5,757 nt of DNA. Source: an uncultured Verrucomicrobiota bacterium. Its GTDB lineage: Bacteria; Verrucomicrobiota; Verrucomicrobiae; Opitutales; Opitutaceae. The notes under the pieces were generated by a model. It ran no database searches. It was not told the DNA's origin and saw nothing but the letters and a program-made list of their open reading frames with translations. The stretch covers positions 1 through 5,757 of the forward strand of contig CAMLQS010000329.1 in the NCBI GenBank assembly GCA_946482165.1, written 5' to 3'. Made by a program: the position numbers and the translations under genes. Positions 1 to 5,757 of the stretch are shown piece after piece; position 1 is the stretch's first letter; every line of letters begins with the position of its first letter.

Positions 1-104
1 CTTTCTCGCTCACGCTGCCCCGGTTTATTTCCCAGACACACCCTGACACGAACAGACTGAGCTCGCCCGGGGACATGCGACGGGGCCATCGCAAACTTCC
101 GCCA

Positions 105-119
105 GCTAACATGGTAAGC
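105..119 (+). promoter_or_regulatory. 15-bp imperfect inverted repeat, copy 1 (candidate operator)
   Basis: The sequence GCTAACATGGTAAGC has half-sites GCTAAC and GTAAGC (reverse complement GCTTAC, 5 of 6 identical) around a 3-nt centre. A second copy at 1378-1392 matches it without gaps at 12 of 15 positions, and the only differences are the three central bases. Similarity continues just downstream as GCCGA in both, offset by one base. This copy ends 95 bp before the dehydrogenase start and the other ends 105 bp before the GH95 start. The symmetry suggests a dimeric repressor or activator of the LacI or GntR kind, but the regulator is not in the window. It could instead be part of a promoter or of a leader RNA. 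Confidence 0.45.
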
Positions 120-160
120 AGCCGAGGGAATCGTCGGTCCCCCGCGCGGCGATTCTGCTT
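116..160 (+). promoter_or_regulatory. Potential long hairpin in the leader (form A)
   Basis: The inner stem pairs 128-136 (GAATCGTCG) with 147-155 (CGGCGATTC): nine pairs including one G-U, with a 10-nt loop. An outer stem pairs 116-120 (AAGCA) with 156-160 (TGCTT), leaving seven bases bulged on the left side. The right arm of the inner stem is also the left arm of the alternative hairpin at 141-176, so the two cannot form together. It may be a leader RNA structure or chance pairing in GC-rich DNA; no folding energy was computed. Confidence 0.3.
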
Positions 161-183
161 CGAGCCGTCGCCGGGGCGTTTTT
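141..183 (+). terminator. Potential terminator-like hairpin with T-run (form B)
   Basis: CGGCGA (147-152) pairs with TCGCCG (168-173). After a left-side bulge (144-146) the stem extends with CCC (141-143) against GGG (174-176). TTTTT follows at 179-183, three bases after the stem. It lies 31 bp before the start codon at 215, so it could end transcription from an upstream gene, or act as a conditional terminator if transcription starts near the 105-119 motif. The 15-nt loop and the bulge weaken the case. Confidence 0.3.
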
Positions 184-214
184 CGTAATCATCGCCTTCG
201 GACGTCCTTCAGCC

Positions 215-1282
215 ATGCATTTATCCGCCCCCGCAGCCGCGAACTGCGTCGCCGAAATACCCGCCCGGGTCGCAACGCGCGGCGGCAGGCCGAAAGCGGC
301 CTTCGTGATGGACCCGACCAGCCGGGATTTGATCTACGCGCCCGAGGAAAAGGCCGAGTTGGCCCGCCTCACCGATGTGGCGGACCGGGTGATACCCTTT
401 CGCGAATGGACGAGGCATGCGGACATCTTGGCTGAGGCAGAGGTTCTGTTCTCCGGCTGGAGCGCGCCGTTGATGGACGAAACGTTCCTCAACGCCGCGC
501 CGAAGTTGCGCGCCGTTTTCTATGGGTCCGGCTCCGTGCGATATTTCCTGACCCCCGCTTTTTGGGAGAGAAATATCGTCATAACCAGCGCGGCATCCGC
601 CAATGCCGTGCCCGTCGCCGAATACACCGTGGCCACCGTCCTCTTGAGTCTGCGCGACTTTTGGAACCGGGCGGCGCAGGCCAAGGCGGGGCAGGGGTGG
701 GGCGACCACACGCGCCGGATTCCGGGCTCCTTCCGCGCGACCGTCGGCCTCTTGTCCTTCGGCGTGATCGGCCGCGCGGTGGCCCGCCATCTGAAGTGTT
801 TCGACGTGCGAGTCCTGGTTTACTGCCCCTACTTGGAGGCCGCCGAGGCCGCTGCGGCGGGCGTGCAACGCGCGGGACTTGAAGAGCTGTTTGATCGCTC
901 GGACGTGGTGTCGATCCACACTCCGGTCCTGCCCGAGACGATCGGCATGGTGGACGGGCGTCTGGTGTCCTCGATGAAAGTCGGGGCGGCCCTGATCAAC
1001 ACCTCCCGCGGGGTGATTGTGAATCAGCCCGAACTCGTGAACGTGCTGCGCCGACGTCCGGACTTGCGCGCGGTGCTCGACGTGACCGACCCCGAGCCGC
1101 CGCTGCCCGGCGACCCGCTCTTGGATTTGCCCAACGTCACCGTCACTTCGCACATCGCCGGATCGCACGGGCGGGATTGCCAGCGGATGGGCCACTACAT
1201 GGTCGAAGAAGTCAGGAACTACCTCGCGGGCCGGCCTCTGCGCTGGCAGGTGACGCGCGAGGCGCTGGAACGCATGGCCTAG
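215..1282 (+). CDS. D-isomer-specific 2-hydroxyacid dehydrogenase family protein
   Basis: This 355-residue protein belongs to the NAD(P)-dependent D-2-hydroxyacid dehydrogenase family, which interconverts 2-oxoacids and 2-hydroxyacids in the cytoplasm. The substrate-binding domain starts at about residue 27 (KAAFVMDP). The Rossmann domain has its nucleotide loop at 178-186 (GLLSFGVIG), with Ser181 in place of the first Gly of the usual GxGxxG. The expected catalytic trio is present: Arg265 in NTSRG, Glu294 in DVTDPEPP and His313 in TSHIAGS. The length is normal for the family and no signal peptide is seen. ATG 215 is preferred because the next in-frame ATG (308) would remove the first beta strand; about 25 residues precede the conserved core. 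No Shine-Dalgarno sequence is present. The gene sits 215 bp upstream of GH95 and shares an upstream motif with it, suggesting a role in catabolism of the released sugar. The exact substrate cannot be read from the sequence. Confidence 0.9.
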   Translation: MHLSAPAAANCVAEIPARVATRGGRPKAAFVMDPTSRDLIYAPEEKAELARLTDVADRVIPFREWTRHADILAEAEVLFSGWSAPLMDETFLNAAPKLRAVFYGSGSVRYFLTPAFWERNIVITSAASANAVPVAEYTVATVLLSLRDFWNRAAQAKAGQGWGDHTRRIPGSFRATVGLLSFGVIGRAVARHLKCFDVRVLVYCPYLEAAEAAAAGVQRAGLEELFDRSDVVSIHTPVLPETIGMVDGRLVSSMKVGAALINTSRGVIVNQPELVNVLRRRPDLRAVLDVTDPEPPLPGDPLLDLPNVTVTSHIAGSHGRDCQRMGHYMVEEVRNYLAGRPLRWQVTREALERMA

Positions 1283-1359
1283 GCCCGGGCGGGAAGGATC
1301 GGCGAGGCTGTGGCAGCGAACCCAAAACGGACTGCGATAGAAGATCGGGTCGCGGCCAC

Positions 1360-1379
1360 GCACGGGATTGGTCCCGTGC
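1360..1379. repeat. Perfect 8-bp inverted repeat with a TTGG loop
   Basis: GCACGGGA (1360-1367) and TCCCGTGC (1372-1379) are exact reverse complements separated by TTGG. It lies 77 bp after the dehydrogenase stop. No T-run follows (the next bases are TAAATGGG), so it is not a typical intrinsic terminator on the plus strand. It overlaps the first two bases of the 15-bp motif. It could be an RNA hairpin protecting the 3' end of the dehydrogenase message, an operator, or a short dispersed repeat. Confidence 0.55.
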
Positions 1380-1392
1380 TAAATGGGTAAGC
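1378..1392 (+). promoter_or_regulatory. 15-bp motif, copy 2 (candidate operator)
   Basis: GCTAAATGGGTAAGC matches the copy at 105-119 in 12 of 15 positions with no gap, differing only in the centre. The outer half-sites GCTAA and GTAAGC are kept, although inverted symmetry is weaker here (4 of 6 half-site positions). GCCGA follows directly, as it does one base further on in copy 1. It ends 105 bp before the GH95 start codon. The match between two otherwise unlike leaders suggests a common regulator or promoter element for the dehydrogenase and the hydrolase genes. Confidence 0.45.
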
Positions 1393-1433
1393 GCCGATAA
1401 GCCTCGAAGCGCTGGCATTGTCTTATCCCTTTT
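1385..1433 (+). terminator. Potential bulged hairpin followed by TTTT
   Basis: GGGTAAG (1385-1391) can pair with CTTATCCC (1422-1429) through seven pairs with one bulged T (1426), and TTTT follows at 1430-1433. A competing stem pairs AGCGC (1390-1394) with GCGCT (1409-1413). The 30-nt interior makes this a weak intrinsic terminator. Its left arm uses bases of the 15-bp motif, as the outer stem does in the leader at 116-160. It may end dehydrogenase transcripts or form part of a leader RNA. Confidence 0.25.
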
Positions 1434-1497
1434 GGCCTTTTGCTTTCTCCGCCCCCCATCCGGGCGCCCGCCTGCGATCGCCCCTCTTGTTCCCCAC

Positions 1498-3900
1498 ATG
1501 ACCAAATTGCGCATAGCCTTGTTTGTCCGTAGGCTCGTCGTGGCTCTGTGCATTCTCCCAGTGGCCGCGGACGCCGCAGGCGCGTCGGGGGAAGCGGGCG
1601 ATTTGGTGCTCTGGTATCAAACGCCGGCCGATGCCTGGGTCAAAGCACTCCCCGTGGGCAACGGACGTCTGGGGGCGATGATCTTCGGCCAGCCGGCCAA
1701 GGAGCGCCTCCAGCTGAACGACGTCACTGTTTGGTCCGGCGATCCGCAGCCCGATGCCGACCGCAAAGACGCCTGGAAGGAACTGCCCGAACTGCGTCGT
1801 CTCATCCGAGAGGGGCGCTACGACGAGGCGGAAAAATTCGCCAACGCCCGCTTCAACGGCCCGGCGCCCTATCGCAGCTCCTATCAGACGCTGGGCGATC
1901 TGAATCTTGATTTCACCCTCCCGGACGGCGAGGTCGGCGATTTCCGCCGGCAGCTCGACATCGGGCAGGCACTCGCCGCCGTGAGGTTTACCGTCGCAGG
2001 CACCACCTTCGAGCGGGAGGTCTTCTCCAGCGCGCCGGACCAGGTGCTCGTGCAGCGCATTTCCGCCGATCGCCCGGGCGCGGTCGATTTCACCCTTCGT
2101 CTTTCCCGCGTGGAGCGCGCCCGGACCGTCGCGGAAGGCGACGACACCCTTGTGATGACAGGAAACACCGGGAACACGCTGGGCTACGAGGTCCGCGCCC
2201 GCGTCCTGACCAAGGGAGGCCGCGTTTCAGCGGGCCCCGGGGGCGAGCTCCGCGTCGAGGGATCGGACGAGGCCGTCGTGCTTCTCGCCGCCGCCACCAC
2301 GTTCGTCCTCGACCACTCGGCCGGCTACAAGGGCGGGGACCTGTCTGTCGCGAAAAAACGAATACAGTCCGCCTCCGCGAAGACCTACGCCGCCCTCCGC
2401 GCCGCCCACGTGAACGATCACCGCCGCTATTTCGACCGGCTCCGCCTCGACCTCGGCGCGCAGGACGACGGGCGCCCGACCGACGAGCGCCTCCGTGACT
2501 ACCAGCGGCGGCCCGATCCCGCTTTTGCCGCTCTGTTCTACCAATACGGACGCTACCTGCTCATCTCCTCCAGCCGGCCGGACAATCCGCTGCCCTCCAA
2601 TTCCCAGGGCATCTGGGGCGACGGTCTCGATCTCCCGTGGAAGTGCGACTACAAGTCCAATATCAACTACGAGATGAACTACTGGGCCGCCGAGCCCTCC
2701 AATCTCGCCGAGATGCACGCGCCCATGCTCCGGATGACGCAGAACCTGGTCGCTCCGGGCACACAAACGGCCCGCGCCTACTTCGGTCCCGACACCCCGG
2801 GTTGGGTCGTCGGCTACACCACCAACGGCTGGAGTTGGACCTCCCCCGGCGAACGCCTTCCGTGGGGCGTCTGGTTCGGCGGCAGCGCCTGGATGTGCCA
2901 GCACCTCTGGGAGCATTACGCCTTCGGACGCGATCTCGATTATCTCCGCTCGGTCTATCCGACACTGAAGGGCGCCGCCGAGTTCTGGCTCGCGAATCTG
3001 GTCGAAGGCGCCGACGGCAAGCTTATCACCTCGCCCTCCTCCTCGCCCGAGAACACCTTCCTCACTCCCTCCGGCATGCGCTCCTCCGTCTGCGAAGGCG
3101 CCACGATGGAAAAATCGATTGTCTGGGACCTGCTGGCCAACACCGCCCAGGCCGCGGCGCTGCTTGGCGACGAGGCTTTCCACAAGAAGGTGGCGGAGGC
3201 GCGGGACCGCATTCGCCCGCCGCAGATCGGCCGCCACGGCCAGATCATGGAGTGGGGCGCCGACTGGGACGATCCGAAGGACGAACATCGCCACGTCTCC
3301 CATCTTTTCGCCCTGCATCCCGGCCGCGAGATCACCGCGCTTGGCACGCCCGCCCTGGCCGAGGCCGCCAAGGTCACGCTCAAGCACCGCGGCGACGACG
3401 GCACCGGCTGGGCGCTCGCTTGGAAGATAAATTTCTGGGCGCGTCTCCGGGACGGCGACCACGCGCACAAACTGATGGGCAACCAGCTCCGCTACACCGA
3501 GAATCTCAAGACCGTCATGCAATATGCCGGAGGCACCTATCCGAACCTTTTCGACGCTCATCCGCCTTTCCAGATCGACGGCAACTTCGGTTTCGTTTCC
3601 GGCGTGAACGAGATGCTGCTCCAGTCTCACGAACGCTACGCGGACCCGGCGGCTCCGTATCAGGATCGTTACTACATCGATCTGCTGCCCGCCCTGCCCA
3701 AGGCCTGGCCGAACGGACAGGTATCGGGCCTGCGCGCCCGCGGCGGCTTCACCGTCGACCTGCGCTGGCGCGACGGCGCCTTGGTTGCCGCCCGCGTCAC
3801 CAATCCGGGAAGGATCACCGCGGTCGGCCGCGTCCGTGATGGCGGCGAGGTCGCCGATCTCGTGCTCAAGCCCGGCGAGAGTCGCCTTGTCGGCAGATAG
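1498..3900 (+). CDS. Secreted GH95 family glycoside hydrolase, alpha-L-fucosidase type
   Basis: This 800-residue exported enzyme belongs to family GH95, inverting hydrolases that release terminal alpha-L-fucose (or alpha-L-galactose in some members) from glycans. A signal peptide spans about 1-26: basic start, hydrophobic core near 13-24, cleavage near ADA; Cys18 lacks a proper lipobox. The N-terminal beta domain begins at about 36 ([20 protein letters not shown]), the alpha/alpha barrel covers roughly 330-700, and a C-terminal beta domain carries [12 protein letters not shown]. By family analogy the catalytic residues are Asn388 and Asn390 in [10 protein letters not shown], Glu518 in SPSSSPEN and Asp694 in FQIDGNFG, all present. 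HRHVSHL (597-603) is also conserved. The segment after Gly435-Trp436 reads VVGYTTNGW rather than the HHNTD-like form I recall from many fucosidases. ATG 1498 is chosen for the signal peptide; no Shine-Dalgarno sequence precedes it. It probably works with the GH2 enzyme encoded 34 bp downstream. Whether it prefers fucose or L-galactose is unresolved. Confidence 0.93.
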   Translation: MTKLRIALFVRRLVVALCILPVAADAAGASGEAGDLVLWYQTPADAWVKALPVGNGRLGAMIFGQPAKERLQLNDVTVWSGDPQPDADRKDAWKELPELRRLIREGRYDEAEKFANARFNGPAPYRSSYQTLGDLNLDFTLPDGEVGDFRRQLDIGQALAAVRFTVAGTTFEREVFSSAPDQVLVQRISADRPGAVDFTLRLSRVERARTVAEGDDTLVMTGNTGNTLGYEVRARVLTKGGRVSAGPGGELRVEGSDEAVVLLAAATTFVLDHSAGYKGGDLSVAKKRIQSASAKTYAALRAAHVNDHRRYFDRLRLDLGAQDDGRPTDERLRDYQRRPDPAFAALFYQYGRYLLISSSRPDNPLPSNSQGIWGDGLDLPWKCDYKSNINYEMNYWAAEPSNLAEMHAPMLRMTQNLVAPGTQTARAYFGPDTPGWVVGYTTNGWSWTSPGERLPWGVWFGGSAWMCQHLWEHYAFGRDLDYLRSVYPTLKGAAEFWLANLVEGADGKLITSPSSSPENTFLTPSGMRSSVCEGATMEKSIVWDLLANTAQAAALLGDEAFHKKVAEARDRIRPPQIGRHGQIMEWGADWDDPKDEHRHVSHLFALHPGREITALGTPALAEAAKVTLKHRGDDGTGWALAWKINFWARLRDGDHAHKLMGNQLRYTENLKTVMQYAGGTYPNLFDAHPPFQIDGNFGFVSGVNEMLLQSHERYADPAAPYQDRYYIDLLPALPKAWPNGQVSGLRARGGFTVDLRWRDGALVAARVTNPGRITAVGRVRDGGEVADLVLKPGESRLVGR

Positions 3901-3934
3901 CCGTCCCGCTCCCTTTCCCCCGTCAAACATCCCC

Positions 3935-5757
3935 ATGTCTCGCGTTCCCGCTCGTCGTTTGCTCATGATCCTCGCCGCCGGCGTCTCCGCGCTGGCGGCG
4001 CAGGCTCGCGAAAACTTCAATCTCAACCGCGAGTGGAAGTTCTTTCTCGGCGACGCCGCCGGGGCGGAGGCTCCGGCCTTCGACGTCGGCCGATGGTCCG
4101 ACGTCCATCTGCCGCACAGCTTCAGCCTGCCTTACTTCATGTGGCCCGAGTTCTACGTCGGCTACGGGTGGTATCGCAAAAGTCTCGAGGTGCCGGCGGA
4201 GTGGCGGGGCAAGCGCGTCGCGCTGGAGTTCGAAGGAGCCTTTCAGGAATCTGAGATATTCGTGAACGGCATCCGCGTCGGCGAGCATCGCGGCGGCTAC
4301 ACGGGCTTCAGCCTCGACATCACCGAGGCGCTGCGACCCGGCGCGAACGTGATCGCCGTTCGCATCAACAACCGCTGGCAACCCGACCTCGCGCCTCGCG
4401 CCGGCGACCACACCTTCGGCGGCGGGCTCTATCGCGACGTGCGCCTCGTCGTCACCGACCCTCTCCACGTCGCCTGGTGCGGCACCTTCGTCACCACGCC
4501 GACGCTCGCCGCGAAGGCCGGCGCGGAGAGCGCGGTCAACATCAAGACCGAGCTGCGCAACGCTTCCTCCGCCGACCTGGACGCCATCGTCCGCACCGAA
4601 ATCCTCGATCCCTCGGGGGCGGTGGTCGCCACGGTCTCCACCCGGTTGAAGGCGGCGGCCGGCGCCGTTCTCGCGATCGATCAGACCACGCCCCCCGTCG
4701 CCGCGCCGCGGCTCTGGCACCCGGACCACCCGCACCTCTACCGCGCGCGCACCGCCGTGTTCGCCGACAGCGGGCCGCTCCGGCGTAACAAACCGGTGGA
4801 TACCTACGAAACCGTTTTCGGCTTTCGCTGGATCGAGTGGACGGCCGACCGCGGATTCTTTCTCAACGGGCGGCACCTCTACCTGCGCGGCGCCAACGTC
4901 CACCAGGACCACGCCGGCTGGGGCGACGCGGTCGCCAACGCCGCCCACGAGCGCGACGTGCGCATGGTGAAGGAGGCGGGCTTCAATTTCATCCGCGGCT
5001 CGCATTACCCGAAGGACCCGGCCTTTTCCGCCGCCTGCGACCGGCTCGGCGTGCTTTGGCTTTCGGAAAACGTCTTTTGGGGCATCGGCGGCCGGCACCG
5101 CGACGGCGGCTGGGGCGCCAGCGCCTATCCGGTCGCGCCCGAGCACGAGGCGGCTTTCGAGGAGAGCGTGCTCGCAAGCTTGCGCGCGATGATCCGCGTC
5201 CATCGCAACAGCCCATCGATCATGGCCTGGAGCATGAGCAACGAGCCCTTCTTTTCCGACGTGCCGATGGAGAAGGTTCGCGCGCTGCTCGCGAAATCCG
5301 TGGCCCTCTCCCGCGAGCTCGACCCCACGCGGCCGGCCGGCGTCGGCGGCGCGCAGCGGCCGCTCAATGAGGAGCGCATCGACCGCGTCGGCGACTTCGC
5401 CGCCTACAATGGCGACGGAGCCACGCAGCCCGCTTTCCAGAATCCCGGCGTGCCCAGCCTCGTTTCCGAATACGGCAGCGTCATCGCCGAGCGTCCCGGC
5501 GCTTTCGCCCCGGGGTGGAACGAGTTCAAGTCACAGGTCGTCGACGGACGTCCGACGCAATTTCCCTGGCGCGCCGGCGAGGCAGTCTGGTGCATGTTCG
5601 ATCACGGCAGCCACGCCGGCCTGAACCTCGCCCGCATGGGCATCGTGGACTACTTCCGCGTGCCGAAGCGCGCCTATTACTGGTATCGCGAGAACTACGC
5701 CGGCGTGCCCGCCCCCGCGTGGCCCGCGGACGGGAAGGCCGCGAAGATCGCCCTTTC
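3935..5757 (+). CDS. Secreted GH2 glycoside hydrolase, beta-galactosidase type (3' end missing)
   Basis: The frame stays open from ATG 3935 to the window edge, giving 607 full codons. A signal peptide of about 24 residues (basic start, LLMILAAGVSALAAQA) predicts export. The GH2 order is clear: sugar-binding-like jelly roll from about 28 (FNLNREWKFF, then WSDVHLPHSF, LEFEGAFQESEIFVNG and GGGLYRDV), an Ig-like domain at about 180-295, then the TIM barrel. Barrel motifs are RGANVHQDH (318-326) and FIRGSHYPKDPAF (His357). Glu437 in WSMSNEP is the expected acid/base and Glu512 in SLVSEYGS the expected nucleophile; their 75-residue spacing is normal for GH2. The barrel ends near PKRAYYWYREN, and the last residues resemble the lead-in to another C-terminal domain. 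GH2 enzymes are retaining exo-hydrolases; beta-galactosidase is likeliest, but beta-glucuronidase or beta-mannosidase activity cannot be excluded. ATG 3965 is a less likely start because it shortens the basic region. No Shine-Dalgarno sequence lies in the 34-bp gap after GH95; the two genes probably form an operon. Confidence 0.92.
   Translation, partial: MSRVPARRLLMILAAGVSALAAQARENFNLNREWKFFLGDAAGAEAPAFDVGRWSDVHLPHSFSLPYFMWPEFYVGYGWYRKSLEVPAEWRGKRVALEFEGAFQESEIFVNGIRVGEHRGGYTGFSLDITEALRPGANVIAVRINNRWQPDLAPRAGDHTFGGGLYRDVRLVVTDPLHVAWCGTFVTTPTLAAKAGAESAVNIKTELRNASSADLDAIVRTEILDPSGAVVATVSTRLKAAAGAVLAIDQTTPPVAAPRLWHPDHPHLYRARTAVFADSGPLRRNKPVDTYETVFGFRWIEWTADRGFFLNGRHLYLRGANVHQDHAGWGDAVANAAHERDVRMVKEAGFNFIRGSHYPKDPAFSAACDRLGVLWLSENVFWGIGGRHRDGGWGASAYPVAPEHEAAFEESVLASLRAMIRVHRNSPSIMAWSMSNEPFFSDVPMEKVRALLAKSVALSRELDPTRPAGVGGAQRPLNEERIDRVGDFAAYNGDGATQPAFQNPGVPSLVSEYGSVIAERPGAFAPGWNEFKSQVVDGRPTQFPWRAGEAVWCMFDHGSHAGLNLARMGIVDYFRVPKRAYYWYRENYAGVPAPAWPADGKAAKIAL

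Larger units (their letters stand above)
1..214. other. Non-coding leader upstream of the dehydrogenase gene
   Basis: No convincing gene lies here. All three plus-strand frames close (stops at 44-46, 58-60 and 186-188), and the short peptides they would encode are unlike anything I recognise, so the tail of an upstream gene cannot be confirmed. The stretch holds a 15-bp inverted-repeat motif (105-119) and two overlapping potential hairpins (116-160 and 141-176, the latter followed by TTTTT). I see no good sigma-70-type promoter: CTGACA at 43-48 resembles a -35 box but has no matching -10 box about 17 bp downstream. There is no Shine-Dalgarno sequence just before the ATG at 215. Confidence 0.6.
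1283..1497. other. Structured intergenic leader upstream of the GH95 gene
   Basis: This 215-bp gap has no credible gene. The frame of the downstream hydrolase stays open back to 1177, but that stretch overlaps the well-supported dehydrogenase and encodes a composition-biased, unfamiliar sequence. The gap holds a perfect 8-bp inverted repeat (1360-1379), the second copy of the 15-bp motif (1378-1392), a bulged stem followed by TTTT (1385-1433) and a pyrimidine-rich stretch (only 6 purines among 1421-1460). These suggest that the hydrolase genes have their own promoter and regulation rather than simple read-through from the dehydrogenase. Confidence 0.6.

Noticed and set aside
1..60. 3' end of an upstream gene (frame closing with TGA at 58-60)
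   Set aside because: Only 19 codons are visible, with no recognisable sequence; not supported strongly enough to annotate.
308..310. ATG 308 as the true start of the dehydrogenase
   Set aside because: Starting there would delete the first beta strand (KAAFVMD) of the substrate-binding domain.
221..1363. Minus-strand open frame (about 380 codons) opposite the dehydrogenase
   Set aside because: It overlaps a gene with intact cofactor and catalytic motifs; the antisense translation is rich in His, Arg and Gly with no family resemblance.
1177..1497. In-frame upstream extension of the GH95 gene, overlapping the dehydrogenase
   Set aside because: It would bury a clear signal peptide 107 residues inside the protein, and the extra residues resemble out-of-frame translation of the dehydrogenase gene and leader.
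1498..1584. GH95 as a lipoprotein, through Cys18 in the signal region
   Set aside because: The residues before Cys18 are Val-Ala-Leu; Leu at -1 does not fit a lipobox, and an ordinary cleavage site follows at about residue 26.
2227..4026. Long minus-strand open frame (about 599 codons) opposite GH95 and the start of GH2
   Set aside because: It lies wholly opposite well-supported genes, shows no recognisable domain and has a biased composition, as expected from high G/C at third positions on the coding strand.
3923..5203. Long minus-strand open frame (about 426 codons) opposite GH2
   Set aside because: The plus-strand frame encodes every GH2 landmark including both catalytic Glu residues; the antisense product is Gly/Ala/Arg/Val-rich and unfamiliar.

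Overview
The window is GC-rich (clearly above 60% by eye, with strong G/C preference at third codon positions). It carries three plus-strand genes: a D-2-hydroxyacid dehydrogenase-family oxidoreductase (215-1282), an exported family GH95 alpha-L-fucosidase-type glycoside hydrolase (1498-3900), and an exported family GH2 beta-galactosidase-type glycoside hydrolase (3935 to the right edge, C-terminus missing). The look of the proteins, the lack of Shine-Dalgarno sequences and the sugar-degrading setting suggest a Verrucomicrobiota bacterium, perhaps Opitutaceae. That is inference only; there is no rRNA or other marker gene here, and Acidobacteriota or Planctomycetota are not excluded.

Layout: 1-214 is a non-coding leader with a 15-bp inverted-repeat motif and two competing hairpins, one followed by five Ts. 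After the dehydrogenase, 1283-1497 is a second non-coding leader with a perfect 8-bp hairpin, a second copy of the 15-bp motif (12/15 identical) and a pyrimidine-rich stretch. Each motif copy ends about 100 bp upstream of a start codon (95 and 105 bp). The two hydrolase genes are only 34 bp apart and look like one transcription unit.

Functional reading: this looks like part of a carbohydrate utilisation locus for a fucose- or L-galactose-capped glycan. GH95 would remove the terminal alpha-L-fucosyl (or L-galactosyl) cap outside the cytoplasm and GH2 would then remove the exposed beta-linked sugar, for example galactose. The cytoplasmic dehydrogenase could act on a 2-oxo or 2-hydroxy acid from catabolism of the released sugar, and the shared upstream motif suggests co-regulation with the hydrolases. 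No transporter, regulator, sulfatase, mobile element, RNA gene or CRISPR array is visible. I found no clearly new multi-gene system. The most interesting parts are the duplicated upstream element with its structured leaders and an atypical substrate-side loop in the GH95 enzyme.
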